From contig NZ_JAMXFA010000020.1 of assembly GCF_025370785.1 (NCBI RefSeq), positions 1-64,000 on the forward strand: a stretch of DNA of 64,000 bases, given 5' to 3'. The DNA comes from Laspinema olomoucense D3b. GTDB taxonomy: Bacteria > Cyanobacteriota > Cyanobacteriia > Cyanobacteriales > Laspinemataceae. Under the pieces are notes generated by a model, which searched no databases, was not told the origin of the DNA, and was given only the letters and a program-made list of their open reading frames with translations. Positions 49,404 to 60,527 of this stretch are shown here, in pieces. Every line of letters starts with the position of its first letter. Within the stretch, counting starts at the first letter, position 1. The translations under genes were made by a program, and so were the position numbers.

Positions 49404-49949
49404 TTATTTTCGAGCTTTAAATTTCTGCCATTTAGCTTTAATCCAAATCACGAAGGTTTTCCCCAAAAAAAGGGAGATGCGGCGAAAGATATTCCAATTA
49501 ACCGTTAGTTTCCCCAAGGGACTATTATCCGAGTGAGCCTGCCGTTCTTCCTCAATAATGTTCCAAGAGGTTTCCAGGGTAGAGACCCGCTGGGGGGAAC
49601 GTTTCAACCACTGAATGAAGGCGCGAATCACTTTTTGCTGACGAGTCAGGCGTTGTCCGATGAGAATCTCTGAGGCGAGGGTGGGGTAACGGCGATCGAG
49701 CTCGGCTAAGGTGCGATCGCCCCAGTCTCGGATTTCAGGACTGGTACTTTCGCTGAGTTCTTGACAGAGTTTCCAAGCTAGACGCACTTTCCCATCGCCT
49801 TCATAAGCTTTGACTAAGGCTTTTTTAGCTTTAAAGAGGGTACCCGGATGGAGTTCATTAACTAAGACAGCTTCTAATTGGGCGATCGCCTCGGCATAAT
49901 CCCCCGCTTTCAGTTGAGCTAATCCCGCTTGTAAATTTCGATTTGCCAT
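49404..49949 (-). CDS. TPR-like helical protein
   Basis: A 181-aa protein with one clear TPR-like pair of helices at the N-terminus (MANRNLQAGLAQLKAGDYAEAIAQLEAVL) and further helices (AKKALVKAYEGDGKVRLAWKLCQ). The C-terminal ~60 residues are basic and end in a hydrophobic/aromatic stretch (NIFRRISLFLGKTFVIWIKAKWQKFKARK), possibly a membrane or RNA contact. A conserved cyanobacterial type of unknown function. The start at 49949 fits the repeat phase; an ATG at 50021 would add 24 unconserved residues. Confidence 0.7.
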   Translation of the reverse strand: MANRNLQAGLAQLKAGDYAEAIAQLEAVLVNELHPGTLFKAKKALVKAYEGDGKVRLAWKLCQELSESTSPEIRDWGDRTLAELDRRYPTLASEILIGQRLTRQQKVIRAFIQWLKRSPQRVSTLETSWNIIEEERQAHSDNSPLGKLTVNWNIFRRISLFLGKTFVIWIKAKWQKFKARK

Positions 49950-50215
49950 AGCATGATTGGGATGAGATTGGATATGCTCCTCGTTTAGAATACCCCTGTT
50001 CAACCTTCCAGATATCATCAATCAAGGAAGTATATATCTATTCACAAAACCGTTCGTTTCCTATCTTTTTTATACAAAATCAGGGAACAAATTTTATAGT
50101 TTTTGTATTTTTATCATACATAATATAAAATCCAGCTAGACTGGACGTTGTATAAGAGGTCCGAACTAGCTGGAAAAATAGAGATTGAAAGAGATTGAAA
50201 TGCTAGAAGCTGTTC

Positions 50216-50818
50216 TTAAACAACGTTGCGAGGACGACGTGCACCGAGGGTTGCTCCAATCAACGATGCCACTAATCCTAACAAGGAACCGAATAAAAAT
50301 GACCAGCCAGCCCGGGCCACACCGTCGGCGATATTACGGGCCTCATTCGGGGTGACATTTGCGGCGCCGGGGTCTACATTCACGCGATCGGCAATTTCTC
50401 CAGCATTTGCCATCACAATTCCGAAGGTTCCTGATACACCACTTGCCAGTAACCATGAACTGAGTGCTAAAGTGGTTGCCCACAAAATTGCTCCGTTCAA
50501 TAAAGCTGTATTTTTATTCATTGGTCCACAGGTGCGAGCCATCATCCATGACCCCAACAGTAGGGCAATAAATAAACTAATAATAGACCAAATTCCCACT
50601 CCCAAACCAATAGAACCGGGGTCGGATTGACCATCTGCTGCACCCACGCTCATCCCGATCGCAACTCCCAAAGCACTTAATACCAATTGGGTACTCAGCG
50701 CCACCACGATTCCTGCAAAAATTGGACCCCACCGAACGCGATCGTGATAATCAACCACGGGGGTTGCCATCATAGCTGGTTCGGCAATATTGACTCCACT
50801 GCGATTTCCATAAGTCAT
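50216..50818 (-). CDS. Small integral membrane protein
   Basis: A 200-aa membrane protein with about four hydrophobic segments (WGPIFAGIVVALSTQLVLSALGVAIG, SIISLFIALLLGSWMMA, ILWATTLALSSWLLASGVSG, FLFGSLLGLVASLIGATLGA) ending in a short basic tail (RRPRNVV). Gly- and Ala-rich helices are typical of this group, which often accompanies stress-response genes. Here it faces the divergent PRC-barrel/DUF2382 gene 243 bp away, an arrangement consistent with shared stress regulation. No family name is certain; a transport or stress-sensing role is possible. Confidence 0.75.
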   Translation of the reverse strand: MTYGNRSGVNIAEPAMMATPVVDYHDRVRWGPIFAGIVVALSTQLVLSALGVAIGMSVGAADGQSDPGSIGLGVGIWSIISLFIALLLGSWMMARTCGPMNKNTALLNGAILWATTLALSSWLLASGVSGTFGIVMANAGEIADRVNVDPGAANVTPNEARNIADGVARAGWSFLFGSLLGLVASLIGATLGARRPRNVV

Positions 50819-51061
50819 GGTTATTATCTCCCTTACCCTACTTTCGTTAATTTTTTTTTAAGCAAAATGCTGGCACTGGGGGGAATGCCTGCATCAATAT
50901 GGATTTACTGTAAGACCGATTTGCTATTTTATCTATCTATCTAGGGATATAAGTTAACCCCCTTAGAACCAACAAAAACTCAATCGTCAGGTAGAGGGGA
51001 AAACCTATTACTTTTTCTAATATAGTGTTATAGAACACAATTGTAACAAAACTTTAAGGAC

Positions 51062-52069
51062 ATGACCATGACGCTTTACAAAATTGAGGATTTTTATCCC
51101 AACTACCGGAACGATTTATTTGAGGGAGATGATATTAAAGGCTATGACGTTTATGCGGGAACCAACGACGAAAAAATTGGTAACGTTGATGATGCCTTAG
51201 TCGATGAATCGGGTTATTTTCGTTATTTGGTAATTTCTACAGGATTTTGGGTGTTTGGAAAACGGGTCTTGATTCCCATCGGGCGTTGCCGAGTCGATAA
51301 CGATCACAAGCGGATCTATGCGATGGGTTTGGAAACCAAAGAACAAGCTGAAAACCTGCCGGAATACCGTGAAGATACCGTAGTTGATAGCCAGTACGAG
51401 CAAAATGTGCGATCGATTTATGGCGCTCCTACTTATGCCGTTCCTAGCGTGGAAAATTCCGCCGCTGTAGAAGACAGTCCGCCAGTAGAAGGGGCCGGTG
51501 TAGCCGCAACTGCCACGGGCCGCCAGGTGATGCCCCCAACCCTTCCCCAGACTCCAAGCCGTGCGACGACCACCCCAACAGAAAGAACACAAAGCGATCG
51601 CCTCGTTGCTCAAGAAGATCAGTCTTATAGTTATGATCGCGAGCCTTCTTTCTACAATACGACCGATCTAGATCATCAAAAACTCAAGCTTTATGAAGAA
51701 CGCCTCGTCGCGCACAAACGCCGCGAAAAAACCGGGGAAGTTTTAGTTAGCAAACGAGTCGTCACTGAACAGGCAAAAACGACGATTCCCGTTGAAAATG
51801 AAAAAGTTGTTGTTCAAATCCGGGAAGCCGTAGGGGCCGAACAAAATCTGGCGGCGGGTGAAGTCGCTTTTAATGACACGGAAGTTGCTCGACTCGAAGT
51901 CTATACAGAGAATGCCGACATCCGCAAGGAAGCCTTCGTGCGAGAGGAAGTCGAAATCCGCAAGGAAGTCGAACGCAATACCGTTGAAGCCGAAGAAACT
52001 CTGCGTCACGAAAAATTAGAAGTCAAGCGCGAAGGAAATCCCATTGTGGAGGATAAAAAGCGCCCATAA
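51062..52069 (+). CDS. PRC-barrel and DUF2382 stress-response protein
   Basis: A 335-aa soluble protein. The N-terminal ~100 residues are a PRC-barrel (VYAGTNDEKIGNVDDALVDE, YLVISTGFWVFGKRVLIPIG), followed by a Ser/Thr/Pro/Gln linker and a C-terminal DUF2382 domain (LKLYEERLVAHKRREKTGEV, VVQIREAVGAEQNLAAGEVA, RKEAFVREEVEIRKEV), rich in Glu/Arg/Val pairs. The same two-domain arrangement (YsnF-like) is common in desiccation- and salt-induced proteins of cyanobacteria and actinobacteria. It is divergent from a small membrane protein gene; a perfect 21-bp inverted repeat follows and probably serves as terminator. Function in stress tolerance is inferred. Confidence 0.85.
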   Translation: MTMTLYKIEDFYPNYRNDLFEGDDIKGYDVYAGTNDEKIGNVDDALVDESGYFRYLVISTGFWVFGKRVLIPIGRCRVDNDHKRIYAMGLETKEQAENLPEYREDTVVDSQYEQNVRSIYGAPTYAVPSVENSAAVEDSPPVEGAGVAATATGRQVMPPTLPQTPSRATTTPTERTQSDRLVAQEDQSYSYDREPSFYNTTDLDHQKLKLYEERLVAHKRREKTGEVLVSKRVVTEQAKTTIPVENEKVVVQIREAVGAEQNLAAGEVAFNDTEVARLEVYTENADIRKEAFVREEVEIRKEVERNTVEAEETLRHEKLEVKREGNPIVEDKKRP

Positions 52070-52090
52070 ACTCAATTCACCATCGATAAG

Positions 52091-52145
52091 GGAGTGGGAG
52101 CGGACCACTCCTTACTAAAACTGGGGAGTGGTCCGCTCCCACTCC
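52091..52145 (+). terminator. Perfect 21-bp inverted repeat after the PRC-barrel gene
   Basis: GGAGTGGGAGCGGACCACTCC at 52091-52111 is repeated exactly as its reverse complement at 52125-52145 around a 13-base loop, 22 bp past the stop, followed by TTAATTTTATT. It can act as a terminator but its arms (AGTGGGAG) relate to the dispersed palindrome family at 2571 and 4869. Confidence 0.7.
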
Positions 52146-52284
52146 TTAATTTTATTCTCATAACGATTTAAACTTCCTGTATAAGAGAATAATTCACCCC
52201 TTTAAAAGCTTTTTCACTCTCACAAGCATTAAACGCTGATTGATTCCCCACTTTAAGCAGCCAGCAGTAAGGAGAATATTAATT

Positions 52285-53280
52285 ATGGTTTTTTCATTGA
52301 AATGGCCCCTCGCTATCCTCAGTTCTATTGTACTCGGCGTGACTGCCGGGTTGACCATTCCGGATCTGTGGAAGGTCGAAACCGCTTCCGCACAGGGTCA
52401 ACAACCGCAAAAACAACCCCAACAAACGCAACAAAAAAGCTCCTTCCCGGATGTCCAACCCAATTATTGGGCCAGTCCCTTTATTGAAGGGTTAGCTCAA
52501 GAAGACATTGTGGCAGGATATCCCGATGGAACCTTTAGACCCAATCAAAATATCGAACGGGAGGAGTTTGCGGCACTGATTCGCCAAGCCTTTGAGGTGA
52601 CCGAAAAACGGCAAATTTCCAGTGGCAGTGAGTTTAATGATGTTCCTGAAAATCATTGGGCAGTTCCGGCGATCGAGGAAGCCTATCAAGGCGGGTTTAT
52701 GAACGCCTTTTCTAATAATAAGTTATTCTATCCCCAGCGAGAAATGACGAGAGCAGAGGCGATTACCTCGTTAGCACAAGGGTTACAATTAGTCAAAGTT
52801 CGTCCAGCAGCTACTGCTGCTCAAGCTGGCGATCGCACTTCCCCCTCCTCTGAAGGGAAACGCCCGGTTGCCAAACGGCAACTCGCATTTCCCGTGGCGT
52901 TTACAGCCATGATGCAACCTTTACTCTTAATTCAGCGAGCTAACGCACAACCTCCCTCACAACCCGGACCCTCGGTCGAGGAACCCACTCAACAATCCTT
53001 TGTCACAAAACAACCGACACCGGATTTAACCGCCTATTATACTGATGCCGATCGCATCCCCTCCGAGGCCACCGACCCCATCTTAGCTGCAACCCAAGCT
53101 AATATCGTCGTTAATCATCCCGATCCATCAGTCCTCAACCCTACCGACTTTCTGAGTCGGGGTTCCGCTGCCGCCATGATTTATCAAAGCTTAGTCCATG
53201 CCGGACGCATGGAACCCCTACCGGACAATTCTGCCGCCAATCAATACATTGTCGAACCCCCCGCACCGAAGCAACCCTAA
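52285..53280 (+). CDS. SLH-domain exported protein
   Basis: A 331-aa exported protein with two S-layer homology domains. A signal peptide (SLKWPLAILSSIVLGVTAGL) is followed by a Gln-rich linker, SLH1 (SFPDVQPNYWASPFIEGLAQ...VAGYPDGTFRPNQNIEREEF) and SLH2 (FNDVPENHWAVPAIEEAYQGGFM), then ~150 residues without clear domain that end Pro-rich. SLH domains bind peptidoglycan-linked polymers, anchoring the protein at the cell wall. Only two of the usual three SLH units are convincing. The ATG at 52285 has an AAGGAG Shine-Dalgarno. Confidence 0.85.
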   Translation: MVFSLKWPLAILSSIVLGVTAGLTIPDLWKVETASAQGQQPQKQPQQTQQKSSFPDVQPNYWASPFIEGLAQEDIVAGYPDGTFRPNQNIEREEFAALIRQAFEVTEKRQISSGSEFNDVPENHWAVPAIEEAYQGGFMNAFSNNKLFYPQREMTRAEAITSLAQGLQLVKVRPAATAAQAGDRTSPSSEGKRPVAKRQLAFPVAFTAMMQPLLLIQRANAQPPSQPGPSVEEPTQQSFVTKQPTPDLTAYYTDADRIPSEATDPILAATQANIVVNHPDPSVLNPTDFLSRGSAAAMIYQSLVHAGRMEPLPDNSAANQYIVEPPAPKQP

Positions 53281-53507
53281 ATGGACTAGGGGCAATTCTG
53301 GAATTGCTCCTACAAACCCAGAGGGAATGGGTCAGTTTGTAAGCAGCGATCGCCCGAAGCCCTCAACCCAGGTGAGAGAGGCAAAAAGTCCGGATGCAGC
53401 CCGATTGGGGCGCAAGGAAAGAGGGTGGTGTTTGCCGAGTCATGCCTTTGGGTGATCTATGAATTCGTGCAGACCCCCTTTAAGCGCAACCAGAGTAAGG
53501 GCAACCT

Positions 53508-54290
53508 ATGAAACGAATGAGTGCTGAGGACCTGCTGAATCATTATGAAGCCGGACAACGTGACTTTTTGCTGTTAGATCTCAGTGGTTTAGATCTGCGC
53601 GGGGCTTCCTTACCCCATATTAATCTCATGGGCGTTGATCTCGTCGGGGCTGATCTGAGTGGTGCCGATTTGAACAATGCAGACCTCAGCGGTGCTGATC
53701 TCACTCGGGCGAACCTGTCTTATTCTAATTTGAGTGGAGTTGATCTGTCTCACGCGATCGTGGGTGAAGCAAACTTTACCGGCGTCAACCTCTCCGGGGC
53801 CATCCTCAATGGTCTCATTTTAGGCCGGGAAGATGCCCAGGGACCGAATTTCACCGAAGCCAATTTAACCGGGGCTAGGTTAGTCGAGGTCCAGTTACCC
53901 AGGGCAAATTTCACCGGGGCTAATCTCACTGCTGCCGACTTTGCCTATTCTCATCTCACTAGGGCTAACTTTTCCGAGACCTTTTTGCTGGGAACGTTCC
54001 TCAAACAAGCAAATCTAGCCGGAGCCAATTTCAGACGCGCTCAGTTATTCGGCACTTTTTTTGTAGAAGCCTGTTTAAGTGAGGCTTGTTTTGAGAATGC
54101 CTCTCTTAACTGTGTGAATTTCTATCATGCCGATTTAAACCAAGTTAACTTCGACCTCACCACCGATTACAAACGCCTCGTCATGCCAACCGGCTACCGA
54201 GGCGATCGCTGTAGCTTCCGGCAGTTAAGAGAAAATCGCCAAGAGAATGTAGCGGTTAAACCCCCAGTTCAGGCCCATTCTGTTCATTAG
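53508..54290 (+). CDS. Pentapeptide-repeat protein
   Basis: A 260-aa protein of which residues 20-230 are pentapeptide repeats of A(D/N)LxX type, for example LRGASLPHINLMGVDLVGAD, LSGADLNNADLSGADLTRAN and FTEANLTGARLVEVQLPRAN. The resulting right-handed quadrilateral beta-helix can mimic DNA or serve as a scaffold; cyanobacteria carry many such proteins of unknown target. The N-terminus (MSAEDLLNHYEAGQRDF) resembles the usual cap helix. Convergent with the WD40 gene across a minisatellite. Confidence 0.85.
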   Translation: MKRMSAEDLLNHYEAGQRDFLLLDLSGLDLRGASLPHINLMGVDLVGADLSGADLNNADLSGADLTRANLSYSNLSGVDLSHAIVGEANFTGVNLSGAILNGLILGREDAQGPNFTEANLTGARLVEVQLPRANFTGANLTAADFAYSHLTRANFSETFLLGTFLKQANLAGANFRRAQLFGTFFVEACLSEACFENASLNCVNFYHADLNQVNFDLTTDYKRLVMPTGYRGDRCSFRQLRENRQENVAVKPPVQAHSVH

Positions 54291-56813
<2,523 letters not shown>

Positions 56814-57985
56814 TGCTTTTTTTACTCCGTGCCGCTCTATGAGCCGTTTCTCTGCATACAACAGACGCCGCGCCTGTCTCGCTATCGCGATTTTTTCCCT
56901 AGCCCTGGAAGGGACAAACGCTGTTGCTTTTCTTTTACTTTACTCCTCGATAGGACCCTTTTTCATCAGTCCAAAGCGGAACAGATTGAGGCTCTCTGTC
57001 CCAGGAAAGCACTCAGGGGGTCAAAACATTTGCCCGATCGCCTCCCTTCCTCCGTTTACTCACCTTCCTCGGGATTCTTCCGCAGCAAAAGCGATTGCAG
57101 GGAGTCAGGTTTACCCGGGGATTCACGAGTTTCGACCCAATCCCCAGATCTTAGGGGTTCCGTGAAGTTTCCCCACCTTCCCGGAATACCCCCCTTTTTT
57201 CTCCCCTCTTTTGGGTTAGTTTTATTCAGATTTTATCCGATTTATGGAATCAGGGAAACAATTTTTTATAAAGTTTTAGCGAATTTCGGGAGTCAGGGAA
57301 ACGAGGTTTTATAAAGTTTTAACAAATTTGGGGTAGGAAAAAGAAAAATCTTCAATTTTTGATTTTTCAGTAAGTTTATGAAGGCCTATCTAGGGGTCTG
57401 GGTCCTTTTTCCTCTGCCTTCGGGGGTTTTGTAATCTAGTCTGGGGCTGAAAACTTTTAGGGTAAACTGGGGTTATCCCTGAGCTTATTTCCGTGAGTTT
57501 GTCAGGGATTCTCATAACCTGACGGGAGAAATTTAAGACCTGATGAATCGTCCCTGATTAACCTAGGGAATGGGCAGCATTGAAGCGGTTTGAGCAAAGC
57601 TGTAGGGTTGGTTTGACCCGTCCTGGGGAAGCGAGTTCAAGACTGGATCTGGGCTGGCGATCGCCTCTGGAGGGAAGAAAAATTCGGTAGTGGGCAATCT
57701 CATGGAGATCGCCCACTCGGAACCGATGTTTTTCCCACTAGGGGAGTCGAGTTGCGAGGTTAAAGGATGTTCTCCATGCAACGGCTCGATTTTTCGGGTT
57801 CATAACCCGGGAGTACAAAGTTGCCAGTCACCGCTTTGGCAACTGACCCTCCACTTCGACTCCCCTTTACTCTCCCAAATCTCTCAAAAATCCGTAACTC
57901 AACCGCACTTGATTCTCTTGATTAGCCCAACTTCATCCGGGGATAAACTCCGTCTTAACTGAGGTTTAAATCTCAGAGAATTCCG
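56814..57985. other. Long intergenic region with a direct duplication
   Basis: About 1.2 kb with no supported gene; frames present lack protein-like composition and start sites. It contains a tandem duplication at 57246-57329 and is AT-rich on its right half. It should hold the promoter of the WD40 gene; the small basic protein gene is transcribed toward it from the other side. Confidence 0.5.
57246..57329. repeat. Direct duplication of a ~41-bp AT-rich unit
   Basis: GGAATCAGGGAAAC...TTTTATAAAGTTTTAGC followed by GGGAGTCAGGGAAACG...TTTTATAAAGTTTTAAC: two tandem copies of the same sequence with several substitutions, each ending GAATTT/CAAATTT. Unrelated to the minisatellite families nearby. 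Confidence 0.7.
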
Positions 57986-58153
57986 TTAGTTTTCTTCCCC
58001 TTCTGTGTTTTCGCTGTTTTCGTCACGGTTGCCATTCATATTAGAGTTACGGTTCTTGAAAAAGCGACCGGAATTAGTCGGTTTGCGGAATTGGCGCGCA
58101 TAAGCTTTGTTCCGTTGTGCTTTTTCTTTTTTAGGATTGCGACGTTTTGCCAT
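57986..58153 (-). CDS. Small basic protein
   Basis: A 55-aa, strongly basic protein (MAKRRNPKKEKAQRNKAYARQF then KPTNSGRFFKNRNSN) with an acidic Asn/Glu C-terminal tail. The N-terminal Lys/Arg-rich segment suggests nucleic-acid or ribosome association; similar short basic proteins occur in many cyanobacteria. No family name is assigned. The ATG at 58153 is used; a second ATG five codons upstream is possible. Confidence 0.6.
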   Translation of the reverse strand: MAKRRNPKKEKAQRNKAYARQFRKPTNSGRFFKNRNSNMNGNRDENSENTEGEEN

Positions 58154-58689
58154 TATTATGGACCTCATGGATAAACAACAAAAATGACTCTTGGCTCTAG
58201 GGTAGCTTTAGGGGACGATCGCCGCGAGGTACAGACTGACCCCCCAGCGATCGCTCCATTGATTGCACAGTTGTCAATTGCACAATCACGAGTTAGAGCA
58301 AACAGGACAAGGGGACTGAATTCCTGAACAGGGGGCAAGGGTTAGCACTCCCACCCGATATCCGAACAGCTTCGTACCGAGGGTGAACCCCAGCTCACCC
58401 ATTTCGGATGGGGATAGGCTCAATCCCATCAATTCGGGTTGAGATGAAAACCTTTCTCCCGAAAGAAAGCAAGCGATCGCCCATCATCCGGAAGTCTCTT
58501 TTGGATGGGGCGGTTTACCCCCCCTACTCCGGATGAATCCGATCCACTATTTTATGCTAGGGAACGCACAATTTCTCGAATTGCTCTCGGCCAAGACTGC
58601 AAGCTGAGTTCTATGGAATCTCAATCTCAGGCATGACCGAACTGGCGTAGCACTGAATTCATGATAACAGTAAAGAGCTATCCCATTCT

Positions 58690-58818
58690 GGGGATGGGGA
58701 GGATGGGGAGGATGGGGGAGATGGGGGAGATGGGGAGGATGGGGGAGATGGGGAGGATGGGGGAGATGGGGAGGATGGGGAGGATGGGGAGGATGGGGGA
58801 GATGGGGAGGATGGGGGG
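58690..58818. repeat. 9-bp minisatellite (GGGGATGGA orientation)
   Basis: GGGGATGGGGAGGATGGGG-type units of nine bases run for about 130 bp on the plus strand, the complement of the CCCCCATCT unit at 1-117. It ends exactly at the dispersed motif copy at 58819. Frames through it are spurious. Confidence 0.9.
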
Positions 58819-58843
58819 AACGACTGAAGTCGGGACGTTGAAC
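58819..58843. repeat. Copy of the dispersed motif AACGACTGAAGTCGGGACG
   Basis: AACGACTGAAGTCGGGACG followed by TTGAAC, the best-conserved of four copies in the window (others at 35897-35934, 54366-54391 and a partial one at 11438-11451). Its left edge is the right edge of the minisatellite. Confidence 0.75.
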
Positions 58844-59095
58844 TTGGGAAAGTAAGGATTTGTTGTATTGAAATCCTGTAGACTCATCAACGATGATGAT
58901 TCTAACAGGTTGTAGGTTAAAATCAGGACGGCTTAGCCCGGTGTTCATCTCGTGACTCAAGTCACTGAGGTGATCCACATTGATTTTTGCTCAGGGAGCA
59001 GAGGGAGGGAGTCAGATCAAGCCTAAACAACAAGGCGATCGGGATAGAAAGATGGAGTCTGGGTGGTGGTCGTTGAATCCAGGATTATTTGATTT

Positions 59096-59551
59096 ATGAA
59101 ACGCTTATGGCATTTTACGCAAGCCGTACTCGGGATTGTGTTTCGACATCCCGTCCTCGGAATTAGCATTATTCCCCTGTTAGATAACGGTCAAATCGTG
59201 TTGGTGCGCCGTCGCGATAATGGTAAATGGGGTCTACCCGGAGGCATGGTGGACTGGGGAGAAGATATTCCGAACACCTTAAAACGGGAACTCACGGAAG
59301 AAACGGGCCTAGAAGTGACTCAAGTGGGTCGCTTAGTGGGCATTTATTCCGCCCCCGATCGCGATCCCCGGATTCATTCGATCTGCGTGGTTGTCGCGGC
59401 ACAGGTCCAGGGGGAGATGAAAATCTATGATACGTCGGAAATCCTGGAGGTCAAGGCATTTGACCGGGATTCTCTACCCCTGGGTCAACTGTCCCATGAC
59501 CACGATCGCCAATTACAGGACTTTCTCAATGGTGTGACTGCGGTCGCTTAA
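59096..59551 (+). CDS. Nudix hydrolase
   Basis: A 151-aa pyrophosphohydrolase of the Nudix superfamily. The Nudix box is complete: G in GGMVDWGE, then RELTEETGLEV supplying the REUXEEXGU core. The N-terminal region (HPVLGISIIPLLDNGQIVLVRR) and C-terminal HDHDRQLQDF segment match ADP-sugar/nucleotide-cleaning members. Substrate cannot be assigned; housecleaning of oxidised nucleotides or of ADP-ribose is typical. It precedes the alpha/beta hydrolase gene by about 130 bp on the same strand. Confidence 0.9.
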   Translation: MKRLWHFTQAVLGIVFRHPVLGISIIPLLDNGQIVLVRRRDNGKWGLPGGMVDWGEDIPNTLKRELTEETGLEVTQVGRLVGIYSAPDRDPRIHSICVVVAAQVQGEMKIYDTSEILEVKAFDRDSLPLGQLSHDHDRQLQDFLNGVTAVA

Positions 59552-59685
59552 TTGGGTCGGGGAGCGTGGTACCCTGATTGGGGCTCGGAGGAGTTACCTC
59601 GGGTTTCCTTCTGTCAACGGCGATCCTCAACTCCTCCGGCCTCATAAACCCTTAACTCGATACGGATGCGTTTCAAGGACTCAGG

Positions 59686-60507
59686 ATGACTCTACCGCTC
59701 CGCAATTCCCGAATCAAACTGTCCCAAGGGCAACTGTTCTGGCGTGAAGTCGGCCAGGAGGGACTCACTCTAGTATTTTTGCATGGTTCGTGGAGCGATA
59801 GCGCTCAGTGGGTGTCAGTGATTGAGCGCCTCCGGGCCAATTATCACTGTTTTGCCTTAGATTTACTCGGGTTTGGTGAATCGGAACAGCCGAATATCCA
59901 CTACTCGATCGCCCTCCAGGTGGAGTGTCTACACGAATTTCTGGAAACGGTGAACCCGGGCCCGGTTTATCTGGTTGGTGACTCTCTTGGCGCTTGGGTG
60001 GCAGCGAGTTACGCCCTGAAATATCCCGAGGTTGTGCCTGGGTTGGTGTTACTGACCCCGGAAGGAGTCCAGGTGGAAGGGTTGAAAAACCGCTGGTTTA
60101 GGACTCGCCTTTGGATTCAGGCATTGCCTTTGATTCGCAAGCTACAATCGGTCCTCTTTCCCTTGGCTAGACGGTTGCGCCTCCACCAAGTGATGCATCA
60201 AGCTTTGTTAAATGCCGATCGCTTGCAAAAATTTGGGGTAGCTTGTCAGATTTTGTTCCAACGTCGCACCAGTGAAATTGAAGGGGAGTTGTTGCAGGAT
60301 CGGTTGAGTTGGCTGAAAATTCCGGTTTTGATTTTAATCGGCGATCGCGATACCCCAACGGCAGTTGCCTTATCAGAAACCTACCATCGGGCGATCGCTG
60401 ATGCGAATTTACGCCGCATTCCCGAGGGCCAGTCTAATTTACCCGAGGAACTCCCGGATCTCGTGGCCCAACAGATTCGAGATTTTATTTCTAATATAGA
60501 GCCTTAA
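59686..60507 (+). CDS. Alpha/beta hydrolase fold protein, catalytic His not visible
   Basis: A 273-aa protein with the alpha/beta hydrolase fold: the oxyanion region VFLHGSWSDSAQWVSV, the nucleophile elbow GDSLGAWVA and the acid-containing GDRDTPTAVALS strand are present. However, where the catalytic His usually appears (as in GHxPxxE near the C-terminus) the sequence reads RIPEGQSNLPEELPDL, with no His. The enzyme may be inactive, use another residue, or act by binding. The ATG follows an AAGGA Shine-Dalgarno. Convergent with coaX. Confidence 0.8.
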   Translation: MTLPLRNSRIKLSQGQLFWREVGQEGLTLVFLHGSWSDSAQWVSVIERLRANYHCFALDLLGFGESEQPNIHYSIALQVECLHEFLETVNPGPVYLVGDSLGAWVAASYALKYPEVVPGLVLLTPEGVQVEGLKNRWFRTRLWIQALPLIRKLQSVLFPLARRLRLHQVMHQALLNADRLQKFGVACQILFQRRTSEIEGELLQDRLSWLKIPVLILIGDRDTPTAVALSETYHRAIADANLRRIPEGQSNLPEELPDLVAQQIRDFISNIEP

Positions 60508-60527
60508 ACCCCAAGCAGGGGTAAACT

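Larger units (their letters stand above)
58154..59095. other. Intergenic region with minisatellite and repeat motif
   Basis: About 940 bp without a supported gene. It contains the 9-bp minisatellite at 58690-58818, the dispersed motif at 58819-58843, and, from 58937, a stretch (GTGACTCAAGTCACTGAGGT, CCACATTGAT) resembling sequence next to the copy at 35.9 kb. The frame open across the minisatellite on the minus strand is not a gene. Confidence 0.5.

Noticed and set aside
57563-57781. 72-aa minus-strand frame near 57.7 kb
   Set aside because: No start signal, no domain and unusual composition.
58547-58978. 143-aa minus-strand frame with PHPPHLPH repeats
   Set aside because: Produced by the 58.7-kb minisatellite; no start signal or family.
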